Source: an uncultured Ruminococcus sp.
GTDB taxonomy: Bacteria; Bacillota; Clostridia; Oscillospirales; Acutalibacteraceae
Assembly (NCBI GenBank): GCA_902785355.1
Contig: CACZYF010000010.1
Location: 1-55,893 of the forward strand
DNA: 55,893 bases
Direction of reading: 5' to 3'
The notes below the pieces were generated by a model. That model did not search any database, was not told the DNA's origin, and saw only the letters and a program-made list of their open reading frames with translations. Below are positions 34,212 to 42,811 of the stretch, one piece after another (position 1 is the stretch's first letter; every line of letters starts with the position of its first letter). The position numbers and the translations under genes are program-made.

Positions 34212-35213
34212 ATGTTTTCAAAGGATATAGGAATTGACTTAGGTACTGCGAATACATTGGTTTACATGAAGGGTAAGGGTATCGTCATGCGTGAACCCTC
34301 CGTTGTTGCCGTTGACGTCAAGCGCGATATGGTGCTGGCTGTCGGTCATGAGGCAAAGGAGATGATCGGTAGGACCCCCGGGTCGATCGTCGCGATCCGT
34401 CCGCTGAAGGACGGCGTGATCGCCGACTTCGAGATCACAGCGACGATGCTCAAGTACTTTATCCGCAGCGTAGTACGCAGCGGACTGTTCAGCAAGCCGC
34501 GCATTATTATCTGCATCCCCTCGGGCGTTACCGAGGTCGAGCGCAACGCGGTAGAGGACGCGGCGCGTCAGGCGGGCGGCAAGTATGTCGAGCTGATCGA
34601 GGAGCCTATGGCGGCGGCGATCGGCGCAGGTCTGCCGGTGGACGCTCCGGTCGGCAATATGGTCGTCGATATCGGCGGCGGCACCAGCGAGGTCGGTATC
34701 GTATCGCTGGGCGACATCGTTGCGTCGTGCTCCGTGCGCGTCGCGGGCGATAAGTTCGACGAGGCGATCGTCAGCTACATCAAAAAGAAGTATAATCTGC
34801 TCATCGGTGAGAGAACCGCCGAGGATATCAAGATCACCATCGGCTCCGCTTATCCTTATGAGGGTGAGGGCGCGATGATGGTCAAGGGACGTAATCTCGT
34901 GGACGGTCTGCCGAAGAACATCCGTATTACCGCAGAGGAAGTACGCGAGGCGCTTCGCGATCCGCTGATGACCATTATCGAAGCAATCATGGACACCCTT
35001 GAAAAGACTCCCCCTGAGCTCTCCGCCGACATTATCGACAACGGTATCATGCTCACGGGCGGCGGCGCGCTGCTCAGGGGTATGGATAAGCTCGTCGAAG
35101 AGGAGACCGGTATGCCGGTCAAGGTCGCCGCGCACCCGCTCGACTGTGTTGTCGACGGTACGGGCATGCGCCTCGATCCAAACTTTGTCGCGACGAAGAG
35201 AGCGAAGGAATAA
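34212..35213 (+). CDS. mreB: Rod-shape-determining protein MreB
   Basis: A 333-residue bacterial actin. It begins [17 protein letters not shown] (phosphate 1), has [17 protein letters not shown] (phosphate 2) and the adenosine motif [15 protein letters not shown]. It forms membrane filaments guiding lateral wall synthesis by the PBP2/RodA machine. Its AAAGGGGAC ribosome binding site is strong. First of mreB-mreC-mreD-PBP2. Confidence 0.96.
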   Translation: MFSKDIGIDLGTANTLVYMKGKGIVMREPSVVAVDVKRDMVLAVGHEAKEMIGRTPGSIVAIRPLKDGVIADFEITATMLKYFIRSVVRSGLFSKPRIIICIPSGVTEVERNAVEDAARQAGGKYVELIEEPMAAAIGAGLPVDAPVGNMVVDIGGGTSEVGIVSLGDIVASCSVRVAGDKFDEAIVSYIKKKYNLLIGERTAEDIKITIGSAYPYEGEGAMMVKGRNLVDGLPKNIRITAEEVREALRDPLMTIIEAIMDTLEKTPPELSADIIDNGIMLTGGGALLRGMDKLVEEETGMPVKVAAHPLDCVVDGTGMRLDPNFVATKRAKE

Positions 35214-35225
35214 TCACACAGGGGA

Positions 35226-35287
35226 CGGCGCCCTCGACGTCCCGTTATCCGGATCAATATTACTGTTATCAGGTCGTCGAGGCGCCG
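35226..35287. repeat. Large inverted repeat between mreB and mreC
   Basis: CGGCGCCCTCGACG (35226-35239) is complementary, with one bulge, to CGTCGAGGCGCCG (35275-35287). The arms are 35 bp apart. No U-tract follows, so it is more likely an mRNA stabilising or processing stem, or a relic of a repeat, than a terminator. Confidence 0.6.
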
Positions 35288-35309
35288 ACCCTTACACGTT
35301 TTTGATAAG

Positions 35310-36149
35310 ATGAAAGAGTTTTTATCCTCACCTAAAATCAAAATATTCTTATCCGTGCTCCTGGTGCTGATCATGCTGTCGGTCTTCACCCATAATGTGG
35401 AGAACAATGTCGTTTCGACGACCTTCAACACCCTGACGTACGGATTGTCAAAGGTCACCGCCGCCGCGTCGCAGGATCAGAGCGAGGAGAAGAGCTACAG
35501 CGAGCTGAAATCCGAGAACGAGCTGCTCAACAAGGCAAATCGCGAGCTCAGAGCGCGGCTGATCGATTACTACGACGTCAAGGAAGAGAATACCCGACTC
35601 TGGAAGTTCTACGGACTGAAGAAGGAGCACGAGGATTTTTCCCTCATCCCCGCCCGGGCGCTCAGGCGCGACAGCGACGACGAGTTCGGCTCCTTTACGA
35701 TCGACAAGGGTACCGCTTCGGGTATCAGCGTCGGCAATCCCGTGCTGGGCGAAAACAGCCTGGTCGGCTGGATCTCGGAGGCTGACGCCTATACCGCCAA
35801 GGTGGTGACGGTGCTCTCGCCTCAGACCAGCATCGGCGCGATCGATAAGGCGACAGGCGACACAGGCATCATCACCGGCTCCGCAAAATTTGCCGAAAAC
35901 AACCGCACCACCTTCACCAAGCTCAACTCCGAGCACAAGGTCAAGGAGGGAGATATCATCACCTCCGCGGGTACCGCCGGCATCTATCCCAAGAATATCG
36001 TGCTGGGCGAGGTCATTGAGATCGGCTACGATACATACGACACCTCTCACTATGCCGTGATCGAGCCGTATGACAAGATCGACAAGATCGTAGACGTGGC
36101 GGTGATCACCTCGTATCAGGGTATGGGCGAGATCCTGAGCAAGGAATAA
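35310..36149 (+). CDS. mreC: Rod-shape-determining protein MreC
   Basis: A 279-residue protein with an N-terminal membrane helix (about 10-28, IKIFLSVLLVLIMLSVFTH), a coiled coil (about 55-95) and the two beta-barrel MreC domain (SFTIDKGTASGISVGNPVL, VTSAGTAGIYPKNIVLGEV type segments). It activates PBP2 from the outer face. No strong Shine-Dalgarno is seen before the ATG (GATAAG only). Confidence 0.94.
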   Translation: MKEFLSSPKIKIFLSVLLVLIMLSVFTHNVENNVVSTTFNTLTYGLSKVTAAASQDQSEEKSYSELKSENELLNKANRELRARLIDYYDVKEENTRLWKFYGLKKEHEDFSLIPARALRRDSDDEFGSFTIDKGTASGISVGNPVLGENSLVGWISEADAYTAKVVTVLSPQTSIGAIDKATGDTGIITGSAKFAENNRTTFTKLNSEHKVKEGDIITSAGTAGIYPKNIVLGEVIEIGYDTYDTSHYAVIEPYDKIDKIVDVAVITSYQGMGEILSKE

Positions 36150-36163
36150 TAACGCGACAATAA

Positions 36164-36225
36164 TTATTCGGTTGAGCTTGCCGCGGTGCAGGGTCATGCC
36201 CTGCTCCTCACTATGACAATTATTA
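36164..36225. repeat. Intergenic repeat family B, copy 5
   Basis: ATTATTCGGTTGAGCTTGCC, a GCAGGG/CCCTGC inner stem, and CTCACTATGACAATTATT. The element is flanked by ATTATT on both sides. It fills the mreC-mreD gap. Confidence 0.65.
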
Positions 36226-36239
36226 AAGGAGAGAGGATT

Positions 36240-36755
36240 TTGTCGGATCGGGCAAATTCATTTTTCAGATATCTGGCGTATGTGATAGAGATCATCGTCG
36301 CGTTCGCGCTTTCCACTACCCCGCACTTGCTGCCGGATATTTTCGGCGCAAAGCCGGTGCTGCCGGTGTGTGTTGCGCTGACCGCGGCGATTTTTGAACG
36401 CGAGATACCCGCGATGCTGATCGGCATGACGGCGGGTATCCTCGCCGATATCAGCTACACCAACAGCATAGGATTGTTTACCATCACGCTGATCGTGGTG
36501 TGCTTCATCGTGGGGTATGCCGCCAATAACCTGATTATGGCGACCTTTCTGAACTTTCTGCTGTATGCCGCGGTGACGATCGGCGCGCTGTTCATGCTCT
36601 ACTATCTGGTGCGTTTCATCATCCCCGGGTTGGATGACGGGTGGCTGTACTTTACCCGCCATCTGATCTCGCGCATGGTGCTGACATGGATCTGTACGAT
36701 CCCGTTTTACTTTCTGAACAAACTGATACAAAAGCGACTGAATCCCGAAGGGTAA
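36240..36755 (+). CDS. mreD: Rod-shape-determining protein MreD
   Basis: A 171-residue protein with about five membrane segments (YVIEIIVAFALSTTP, LPVCVALTAAIFE, AMLIGMTAGILADISY, LFTITLIVVCFIVGYAAN, FLLYAAVTIGALFML). Start is TTG 36240 after GGAGAGAGG; an upstream ATG-started frame from 36186 runs through a repeat and has no site. Lies between mreC and PBP2 as usual. Confidence 0.88.
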   Translation: MSDRANSFFRYLAYVIEIIVAFALSTTPHLLPDIFGAKPVLPVCVALTAAIFEREIPAMLIGMTAGILADISYTNSIGLFTITLIVVCFIVGYAANNLIMATFLNFLLYAAVTIGALFMLYYLVRFIIPGLDDGWLYFTRHLISRMVLTWICTIPFYFLNKLIQKRLNPEG

Positions 36756-36791
36756 CATATAATTCAATATTTACGGAGAGGAGGAACGCGC

Positions 36792-38960
36792 ATGAAGCTT
36801 TTTCAAAAAAAACCGAATAACAGCGGCTCAGGCTACGATCGGATCGTCAGCGCCAACAGGCGCAGCGGTTTATCGGGAAACAATACCGCGAATGAACAGA
36901 AAAAGGATCACTCCGCTCTGCGGATCGTATTTTGTGCGCTGCTCCTGGCGGTGATCTTCCTGTGCTTTGCGGCACGGCTGTTCAACTGGCAGATCATCCA
37001 CGGCGACGAGTACAAGAAGCTCTCTGCCGCGTCGACCTCTCATACCGTGACCTCCGACGCGACCCGCGGCGAGATCCTTGACGTTAACGGCGTGCCTTTC
37101 GCCGTGAACGAGACCGCGTATAATGTCGTTATCAATAAGGTTTACTCATCTGATGAAAGCAAGCTGAACCTGATCATCATTGATCTGTTGAATATCCTCA
37201 ACGAGTGTGGGGAGAAATATATCGACGAGCTGCCGATCTCTCTTCAGGACGGCGCTTTCGTCTTTGACGAGGGAAGCGACGGCGACGTCGAGTACATCGA
37301 GTCGTCTGTGATGCTCAATAAGGAGGGGCTGACCGCGGACGAGATCATACAGGGTCTCGCGGAGCGTTACCATGCCGACAATATCGTCGATCCCTTCACC
37401 CGACGCGCGGTGATCTCGATACGTTACAATATGGAGAAGAAGGGCTTCTCCTATGAGCAGGTGTATGTGCTTGCCTCCAACGTTAGCAGCGATACCGTTT
37501 CTGTTGTTTCCGAGCGTACCCAGAACGTGCCTGCGGTCGAGATACGCACGGTCAACGAGCGCGTGATCAAGAACGGCACGGTCATCCCGCATATACTCGG
37601 CGTGGTCGGTAAGCTCAACGAGGAAGAGTACGAGGAAAACAAAGATAAGGGCTACAGCATCGACGACAGCATCGGCAAGTTCGGAATCGAAGCGGCGCTG
37701 GAGGATTATCTCCGAGGCAAGGCGGGAGAAAAGACCGTCGTATCCGACGCGAACGGCAATATCGTCGGCGAGAAGGAATCCGTCGAGGCAAAACCCGGCG
37801 ACACCGTTTACCTGACGATCGACACGAACGTGCAGGAGGTCGCCGCTTACTCGCTCGGCAAAAATATCCGTCGCGCGCAGGAACTCGGTAAGGCGGAGGT
37901 CAAGGCTGCCAAGGCGTCGAACGCCAAGAAACAGAGCAAGATGGGCGAGGACTGCGTCGCGGGAGCGGCGGTACTGCTGGATGTACGCGACAACTCGGTC
38001 ATCGCCGCTGTATCGTATCCCGACTTCGATATCTCGCGCTACTACGACGCGGATTACAGCTCGTATCTCTTTGAAAACGAGACGACCCCGCTGTTCAACC
38101 GTGCCTTCGACGGTGCGTTCGCTCCCGGCTCGACCTTCAAGCCGTGTGTCGCGACGGCGGCGCTGGAGGAGGGCATCATCACGCCCGATACCTCTATCCA
38201 CTGCTCGGGCGTGTACGATTACTATAAAGATGACGTCGTCCGCTGTCTGGGTATCCACGGCGATATCAAACTCGAGAGCGCGATGGCGCACTCCTGTAAC
38301 TGTTACTTCGCCGAGGTCGGCAGACGTATCGGCATCACGACGATGTACATGTACGCCGAGAAGCTCGGACTGGGCGCGAAAACCGGCTTAGAGGTCTATG
38401 AGGGCACCGGTACGCTGGCGGGCCGCGACTCGACGATGTGGTTCGAGGGCAACACCGTACAGGCGGCGATCGGACAGAGTGATAACGCCTTTACGCCCGT
38501 ACAGCTCGCGACCTATGTATCGACGATCGCCAATAACGGCGTGCGCTACCGTACCCATCTGGTGCGTAAGATCGTCAACTACGAGCGGGACGAGACCATC
38601 CTCTATAACGATCCCGAGAAGCCCGAGATCGTCGCCGAGACCGGCGTATCGGAGCGCAACAATAATCTGGTGCATGAAGCGATGGATCAAGTGCTGAAAA
38701 CCTATCCCAACACCGAGCGCGCGGGTCGCTACCCGATCGAGATCGCGGCAAAGACCGGTACGGCGGAGAACGCAGGCTCCGACCATAACGTTTTTATCTG
38801 TTACGCGCCGTATAAGAAGCCCGAGGTCGCGCTGGCGATCGTCTTTGAGCACGGTGCGCGCAGTTATCTGCCGCAGGAGACGGCGTGCGATATCCTCGAC
38901 GCCTACTTCTACAAAAAAAACCTCAAGGAAGTCAAGAAAAGCTCGTGGGATTTCAGCTGA
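36792..38960 (+). CDS. mrdA: Penicillin-binding protein 2 (MrdA), class B transpeptidase
   Basis: A 722-residue class B PBP. A cytoplasmic N-terminus and one membrane helix (about 50-68, IVFCALLLAVIFLCFAARL) are followed by a dimerisation domain (RGEILDVNGVPFAVNETAYNV) and a transpeptidase domain with SxxK (APGSTFKP), SxN (AHSCNCYF) and KTG (AAKTGTAEN). It makes cross-links in elongation with RodA and MreBCD. Strong AGGAGGAAC ribosome binding site. rodA is not in the window. Confidence 0.94.
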   Translation: MKLFQKKPNNSGSGYDRIVSANRRSGLSGNNTANEQKKDHSALRIVFCALLLAVIFLCFAARLFNWQIIHGDEYKKLSAASTSHTVTSDATRGEILDVNGVPFAVNETAYNVVINKVYSSDESKLNLIIIDLLNILNECGEKYIDELPISLQDGAFVFDEGSDGDVEYIESSVMLNKEGLTADEIIQGLAERYHADNIVDPFTRRAVISIRYNMEKKGFSYEQVYVLASNVSSDTVSVVSERTQNVPAVEIRTVNERVIKNGTVIPHILGVVGKLNEEEYEENKDKGYSIDDSIGKFGIEAALEDYLRGKAGEKTVVSDANGNIVGEKESVEAKPGDTVYLTIDTNVQEVAAYSLGKNIRRAQELGKAEVKAAKASNAKKQSKMGEDCVAGAAVLLDVRDNSVIAAVSYPDFDISRYYDADYSSYLFENETTPLFNRAFDGAFAPGSTFKPCVATAALEEGIITPDTSIHCSGVYDYYKDDVVRCLGIHGDIKLESAMAHSCNCYFAEVGRRIGITTMYMYAEKLGLGAKTGLEVYEGTGTLAGRDSTMWFEGNTVQAAIGQSDNAFTPVQLATYVSTIANNGVRYRTHLVRKIVNYERDETILYNDPEKPEIVAETGVSERNNNLVHEAMDQVLKTYPNTERAGRYPIEIAAKTGTAENAGSDHNVFICYAPYKKPEVALAIVFEHGARSYLPQETACDILDAYFYKKNLKEVKKSSWDFS

Positions 38961-39067
38961 TACGTATAAAAATTGGTTAAAAGTAGTAAAAGCAATTAAT
39001 AAAAATAAGATAGACATCATGTTTTTGGTGATTGTGTCTAAATTTCATATTTACAATTCTACAAAAA

Positions 39068-39096
39068 GAGCAGCTCGTTTGAGTTGCTCTTTTTTT
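39068..39096 (+). terminator. Terminator of the mre-PBP2 operon
   Basis: GAGCAGCTC, GTTT, GAGTTGCTC (one G-T pair), then seven T residues, about 110 bp past the PBP2 stop. Confidence 0.9.
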
Positions 39097-39112
39097 CTTT
39101 TTGTGCTACAAT
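39084..39112 (+). promoter_or_regulatory. Promoter of minD, overlapping the terminator
   Basis: TTGCTC (39084-39089), 17 bp, TACAAT (39107-39112) with a TG just before. The -35 is the 3' arm of the terminator stem and the spacer is its U-tract. Confidence 0.65.
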
Positions 39113-39132
39113 ACAAATGAGGTATTATCAAA

Positions 39133-39876
39133 ATGAGTGAAGTGATAGTAGTAGCCTCCGGTAAAGGCGGAACAGGCAAAACCACTGTTTGCGCCGGGTT
39201 GGCGGCGGCTCTAGCTAAAAACAAAAAAAGAGTATTGATCATAGACTGTGACAGCGGGATGCGCGGCGTCGATATGGTGCTGGGTATCTCCGACAGACTG
39301 GTATATGACTTTGCCGACGTTGTCAGCGGCGCATGTGAGGCAAAGGAAGCGCTGTATCAGATCGACGGCGACTTTGAGCTGTACACGATCGCGGCTCCGC
39401 TGTATGCTGATGATGAAGTCAGTCCCTCGCTGGTCAAAAACTTCGTCGATAAGGTACGCGATGATTTCGATTATATCCTGATCGACTCACCCGCAGGCAC
39501 CGGCTCCGGCTTCGTTGCCGCCGCGGCGAGCGCCGACAGAGCGCTTGTGGTCATAAACCCCGAGCCGATCAGTATCCGCGGCTGTAAGAATATCGGTTAC
39601 CGCTTAGAGGAGCTGGGAATCTCCGACCGCAGGCTGATCATCAACCGCTTCGACCGCGAGCGCTTCTTCAAGATGGGTCTGTACAAAGACCTTGACGAGG
39701 TGATCGACGAGGCGGGCGTACGGCTGATCGGCGTCATCCCCGAGGATATCCGCGTGATCGCCCTCGCCCAAAGAGGTGCGCTGACCAACAACTGGTCACA
39801 GACGGGGATCATCTTTGAAACCATCGTCAAGCGTCTGGAGGGCGTTGACGTTCCGATTATCATCAAAAATTCGTAG
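39133..39876 (+). CDS. minD: MinD-like septum-site ATPase
   Basis: A 247-residue ParA/MinD ATPase with deviant Walker A (GKGGTGKTT), the MinD-like segment DSGMRGVDMVLGISDRLVYDFADVV and Walker B YILIDSPAGTGSGF. MinD normally ends in an amphipathic membrane-binding helix; here the chain ends GVDVPIIIKNS with no such helix. minC, minE and rodA, often between PBP2 and mgsA in Clostridia, are absent. GAGG nine bases before the ATG. Most likely MinD by context; a divergent relative with another role is possible. Confidence 0.75.
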   Translation: MSEVIVVASGKGGTGKTTVCAGLAAALAKNKKRVLIIDCDSGMRGVDMVLGISDRLVYDFADVVSGACEAKEALYQIDGDFELYTIAAPLYADDEVSPSLVKNFVDKVRDDFDYILIDSPAGTGSGFVAAAASADRALVVINPEPISIRGCKNIGYRLEELGISDRRLIINRFDRERFFKMGLYKDLDEVIDEAGVRLIGVIPEDIRVIALAQRGALTNNWSQTGIIFETIVKRLEGVDVPIIIKNS

Positions 39877-39933
39877 AATTTAGTATAAGCTTACTGTAAT
39901 AGCCTTTTGCAAAAGATTATTGGAGGTGCGTGT

Positions 39934-40329
39934 ATGAACATAGCGATTATTGCACATGACGAGAAGAAAGAGTTGATGGTACAGTTCTGTATCGCTTACT
40001 GCGGCGTATTGAGCAGAAACAAGATGTGTGCGACCGGAACCACCGGCAAGATGGTTGCTGAGGCGACCGGTCTGGAGATCCAGACCTTCCTGGGCGGCTC
40101 TCAGGGCGGCGACCAGCAGATCGCCGCGCGTATCGCCTGCAACGAGATCGATATGCTGATCTTCTTCCGCGATCCGCTGACGCCCAAGCCGCATGAGCCG
40201 AACGATATGAACCTGCTTCGCCTGTGTGATATGCACAATATCCCTGTCGCTACCAACATCGCCACCGCTGAGGTGCTGATCCACGGTCTGGAGCGCGGCG
40301 ACCTCGACTGGAGAGATATCGTCAGGTAA
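39934..40329 (+). CDS. mgsA: Methylglyoxal synthase
   Basis: A 131-residue enzyme converting dihydroxyacetone phosphate to methylglyoxal and phosphate, a bypass of lower glycolysis. Family motifs are [20 protein letters not shown] (phosphate binding), [27 protein letters not shown] (catalytic Asp) and [16 protein letters not shown] before ATG 39934 fixes the start; nine upstream codons are excluded. Confidence 0.95.
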   Translation: MNIAIIAHDEKKELMVQFCIAYCGVLSRNKMCATGTTGKMVAEATGLEIQTFLGGSQGGDQQIAARIACNEIDMLIFFRDPLTPKPHEPNDMNLLRLCDMHNIPVATNIATAEVLIHGLERGDLDWRDIVR

Positions 40330-40347
40330 CCCGAATCATAAAAATCA

Positions 40348-40379
40348 CCCGCAGCGGTTTGTTCCGCTGCGGGTTTTTT
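40348..40379 (+). terminator. Terminator after mgsA
   Basis: CCCGCAGCGG, TTTGTT, CCGCTGCGGG, TTTTTT. Strong on the plus strand; between convergent genes, so it may also work on the other strand. Confidence 0.93.
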
Positions 40380-40414
40380 GCATATTTATTGTTTTTCAAG
40401 ATCGCTGTACCGGG

Positions 40415-41929
40415 TTATTCGTCATCGGTGGGGATGACGGGGAGGATGAAGTAGAAGTCGGAGCCTTCGCCTACCTTGGAGGCGACGCCGAAGTCGGCGT
40501 CATGGGCGAGCAGGATATTCTTGACGATACTGAGCCCCAGACCCGTGCCCACCTTGGCGCGGCGGTGCTCCTTGTCGACGCGGTAGTAGCGATCCCAGAT
40601 ATAGTCGAGCTTATCCTTGGGGATGCCCTCGCCGTGATCGATGACGTCGACCCGCACCCTGTCGTCCTTGACGGTCTGGCGCACGATGACGGTCTTGTCG
40701 TCGCCGATATAGTTGATGGCGTTGTTGATCAGGTTATAGAGCACCTGCGTCATGCGCAGCTCGTCGCCCATGATGAACACCTCGCCGTCATGCTCGAAGA
40801 TGATGTTCAGCCCGTCACTCTCGATGAGCTTGGTGTAGCGGGAGAAGATGCTCTTGATGCAGTTGGTGAGGGAGAAGGGCGCCTGCTTGATATCCGCTGT
40901 ACCGCTTTGCAGACGGGAGATATCGAGCAGGTCGGTCACCAGTGAGTTGAGGCGGTTCGCCTCGTCGATGATGATCTGGATGTTCTCGGGGGTCATCTCG
41001 CCGGGTAGATCGCGCATGACCTCACTGTATCCGGTGATCATGGTCAGCGGCGTGCGCAGGTCGTGTGAGATATTGGAGATCAGCTCCTTCTGGAGCGAAT
41101 CGACCTTTTTGAGTTCCTGTGCGGCATAGCTCAAGGTGGCGTTGAGCTCGGTGATCTCGCGGTAACGTCCGCCCTCGAAGGCGACGTCATAATCCTGATG
41201 GGCGAGGGACTTCGCCTTCTCATTGGTGTCGGAGATCGGCTTTGCGATCAGCTTACCGACAAAGATCGCGACGATGATGCTCAGCGCGATGATCACAACG
41301 GTCATGATGATCAGCTGATAGCGCAGGGTCTCGACGACGCTGGTGACGGGCGTGATCTCGCTCTCTACGATCACGAGATGCTCGCCGTCCTCACCGGGAA
41401 CGATCCTCGCATAAGCCAGGGTCTGGACGCTCTCGCGCTCAAGCGCCGGTTCATGCATGATGATATCCATACGCGCCTCGTCGTTGGTCGCGCCGATGAA
41501 GCGCTGGGAGTGCATCTCGAAATGCCGCTCCTTACCGACCGCGGTGATCGTAGAATAAGAGCCGTTATTCGCCTTCGCCTGCTTATACAGGTCATATACC
41601 GTGTTCATGGAGATATCGGGGCGGAAATCGGGACGGGACTGTGTGGCATAGATGCAGGAGAAGATCGAGTCGGTCGTATCGTACAGTCCGACTGTCATGG
41701 CGTTCTGCTCCTCGATGTCGGTGATCAGATCACTGAGGTTTTCAGCGTCGATATGATCGGACAGGGAGTTCGCGCAGGACTTGACCTGAGAGGTCTTGAT
41801 GGTTTTGTAGAAGGATTCGAGGAAGACCGTCTGGAACACCCACAGTACCGCGAGCAGCAGTACCGAAAAGATCAGGAATCCGATCGCGAGATGAAACCGC
41901 AGCGGGTATTTTTTCGTATTATGTTTCAA
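40415..41929 (-). CDS. Membrane sensor histidine kinase (PhoR/WalK type)
   Basis: About 504 residues. TM1 is near residues 12-32 and TM2 around 195-215 (LIIMTVVIIALSIIVAIFVG), enclosing an extracellular sensor of about 160 residues. HAMP, HisKA with SNISHDLRTPLTM (phospho-His) and HATPase_c with NLINNAINYIG, VDHGEGIP-type and GTGLGLSIVK boxes follow. The frame is open to TTG 41941, which abuts the GGAG; TTG 41929 is a better-placed start. It overlaps the response regulator by 11 bp. The signal is unknown. Confidence 0.9.
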   Translation of the reverse strand: MKHNTKKYPLRFHLAIGFLIFSVLLLAVLWVFQTVFLESFYKTIKTSQVKSCANSLSDHIDAENLSDLITDIEEQNAMTVGLYDTTDSIFSCIYATQSRPDFRPDISMNTVYDLYKQAKANNGSYSTITAVGKERHFEMHSQRFIGATNDEARMDIIMHEPALERESVQTLAYARIVPGEDGEHLVIVESEITPVTSVVETLRYQLIIMTVVIIALSIIVAIFVGKLIAKPISDTNEKAKSLAHQDYDVAFEGGRYREITELNATLSYAAQELKKVDSLQKELISNISHDLRTPLTMITGYSEVMRDLPGEMTPENIQIIIDEANRLNSLVTDLLDISRLQSGTADIKQAPFSLTNCIKSIFSRYTKLIESDGLNIIFEHDGEVFIMGDELRMTQVLYNLINNAINYIGDDKTVIVRQTVKDDRVRVDVIDHGEGIPKDKLDYIWDRYYRVDKEHRRAKVGTGLGLSIVKNILLAHDADFGVASKVGEGSDFYFILPVIPTDDE

Positions 41930-42593
41930 AACGATAACCAACTCCTCTGAGGGTGACGATCAGCGAGGCGTACTCGCCGAGGCTTTTTCTGAGCAGTTTA
42001 ATATGGGTATCGAGGGTACGGTCGTCGCCGAAGAAGTCATAGCCCCAGACCTTGGAAATCAGCTGTTCACGGGTGAGGGCGATACCCTTGTTGTTGACCA
42101 TGTAGAACAGCAGCTCATATTCGCGGGGCGTCAGCTGGACGCGCTCGCCGTCGACCGTAACAACGCGGGCGGCGAAGTCGATGCTCAGTCCCTTGTAGGT
42201 AAAGCGGCTCTTGCCGTCGTCCTTCTTATCGGTTCCCGAGCGGCGGAGCACAGCGCCGACGCGCATCATCAGCTCCTTGGGGGAGAACGGCTTGACCACA
42301 TAATCATCAACGCCGACCTCGAAGCCGGTCAGCCGGTCGTATTCCTCGCCCTTGGCGGAGAGCATGATCACGGGCGTGTTGGTGAAGCGGCGCAGGCGCG
42401 ATACCGCCTCGAAGCCGTCCATCACGGGCATCATGATGTCCATGATGATCAGGTCGTACTCGTTATTGCGGCATTTCAGCACCGCCTGTTCGCCGTCCTC
42501 AGCCTCGTCGACCTCGTGACCCTCGTATATGGCATATTTCTTGATGAGCTCGCGGATGCGGAACTCGTCGTCAACGATCAGCAGTTTACTCAT
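41919..42593 (-). CDS. OmpR/PhoB-family response regulator
   Basis: A 224-residue regulator: receiver domain with acidic DDE at 8-10, phospho-acceptor Asp52 (LIIMDIMMPVMDG), Thr/Ser and Lys (VVKPFSPKEL) switch residues, then a C-terminal winged helix (VQLTPREYELLFYMVNNKG, REQLISKVWGYDFFGDDRTLDTHIKLLRKSLG). GAGGGGATAAC before ATG 42593 fixes the start. Transcribed ahead of its kinase. An inverted repeat at 42670-42703 in the leader or promoter may be its target. Confidence 0.94.
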   Translation of the reverse strand: MSKLLIVDDEFRIRELIKKYAIYEGHEVDEAEDGEQAVLKCRNNEYDLIIMDIMMPVMDGFEAVSRLRRFTNTPVIMLSAKGEEYDRLTGFEVGVDDYVVKPFSPKELMMRVGAVLRRSGTDKKDDGKSRFTYKGLSIDFAARVVTVDGERVQLTPREYELLFYMVNNKGIALTREQLISKVWGYDFFGDDRTLDTHIKLLRKSLGEYASLIVTLRGVGYRFET

Positions 42594-42669
42594 GTTATCC
42601 CCTCGCATTATTCATTGTCGTTGTATGGTCTTGTTAAGATTTTTGCAATCTCAATCTGTTTTTCATTAT

Positions 42670-42703
42670 TATCATAACTGCCGAATGTGACGGCTGTATG
42701 ATA
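42670..42703. promoter_or_regulatory. Inverted repeat upstream of the two-component operon
   Basis: TATCATA (42670-42676) and TATGATA (42697-42703) enclose GCCG (42680-42683) and CGGC (42691-42694). Possible operator or leader hairpin. Confidence 0.45.
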
Positions 42704-42756
42704 AAATGATTACAGTTCCATTATAAATGAGATTATTTGTTCCTGCAAGTACTTTG

Positions 42757-42793
42757 ATAAAAACAAAGCACCCTTGACGTGTGCCAAAGGTGC
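42757..42793 (-). terminator. Terminator of the coiled-coil protein gene
   Basis: On the minus strand GCACCTTTG, GCACACGT, CAAGGGTGC (one G-T pair), then TTTGTTTTTATC, 19 bp past the stop at 42812. Confidence 0.85.
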
Positions 42794-42811
42794 CCGGATA
42801 TTCGCAATAGA

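Noticed and set aside
34239-35135. 298-codon minus-strand frame inside mreB
   Set aside because: Antisense shadow of a conserved GC-rich gene; His/Asp/Arg-rich low-quality protein.
36186-36239. Upstream start of mreD
   Set aside because: The sequence belongs to intergenic repeat family B and lacks a translation signal.
37146-38291. 381-codon minus-strand frame inside the PBP2 gene
   Set aside because: Antisense shadow; the sense frame contains all PBP motifs in order.
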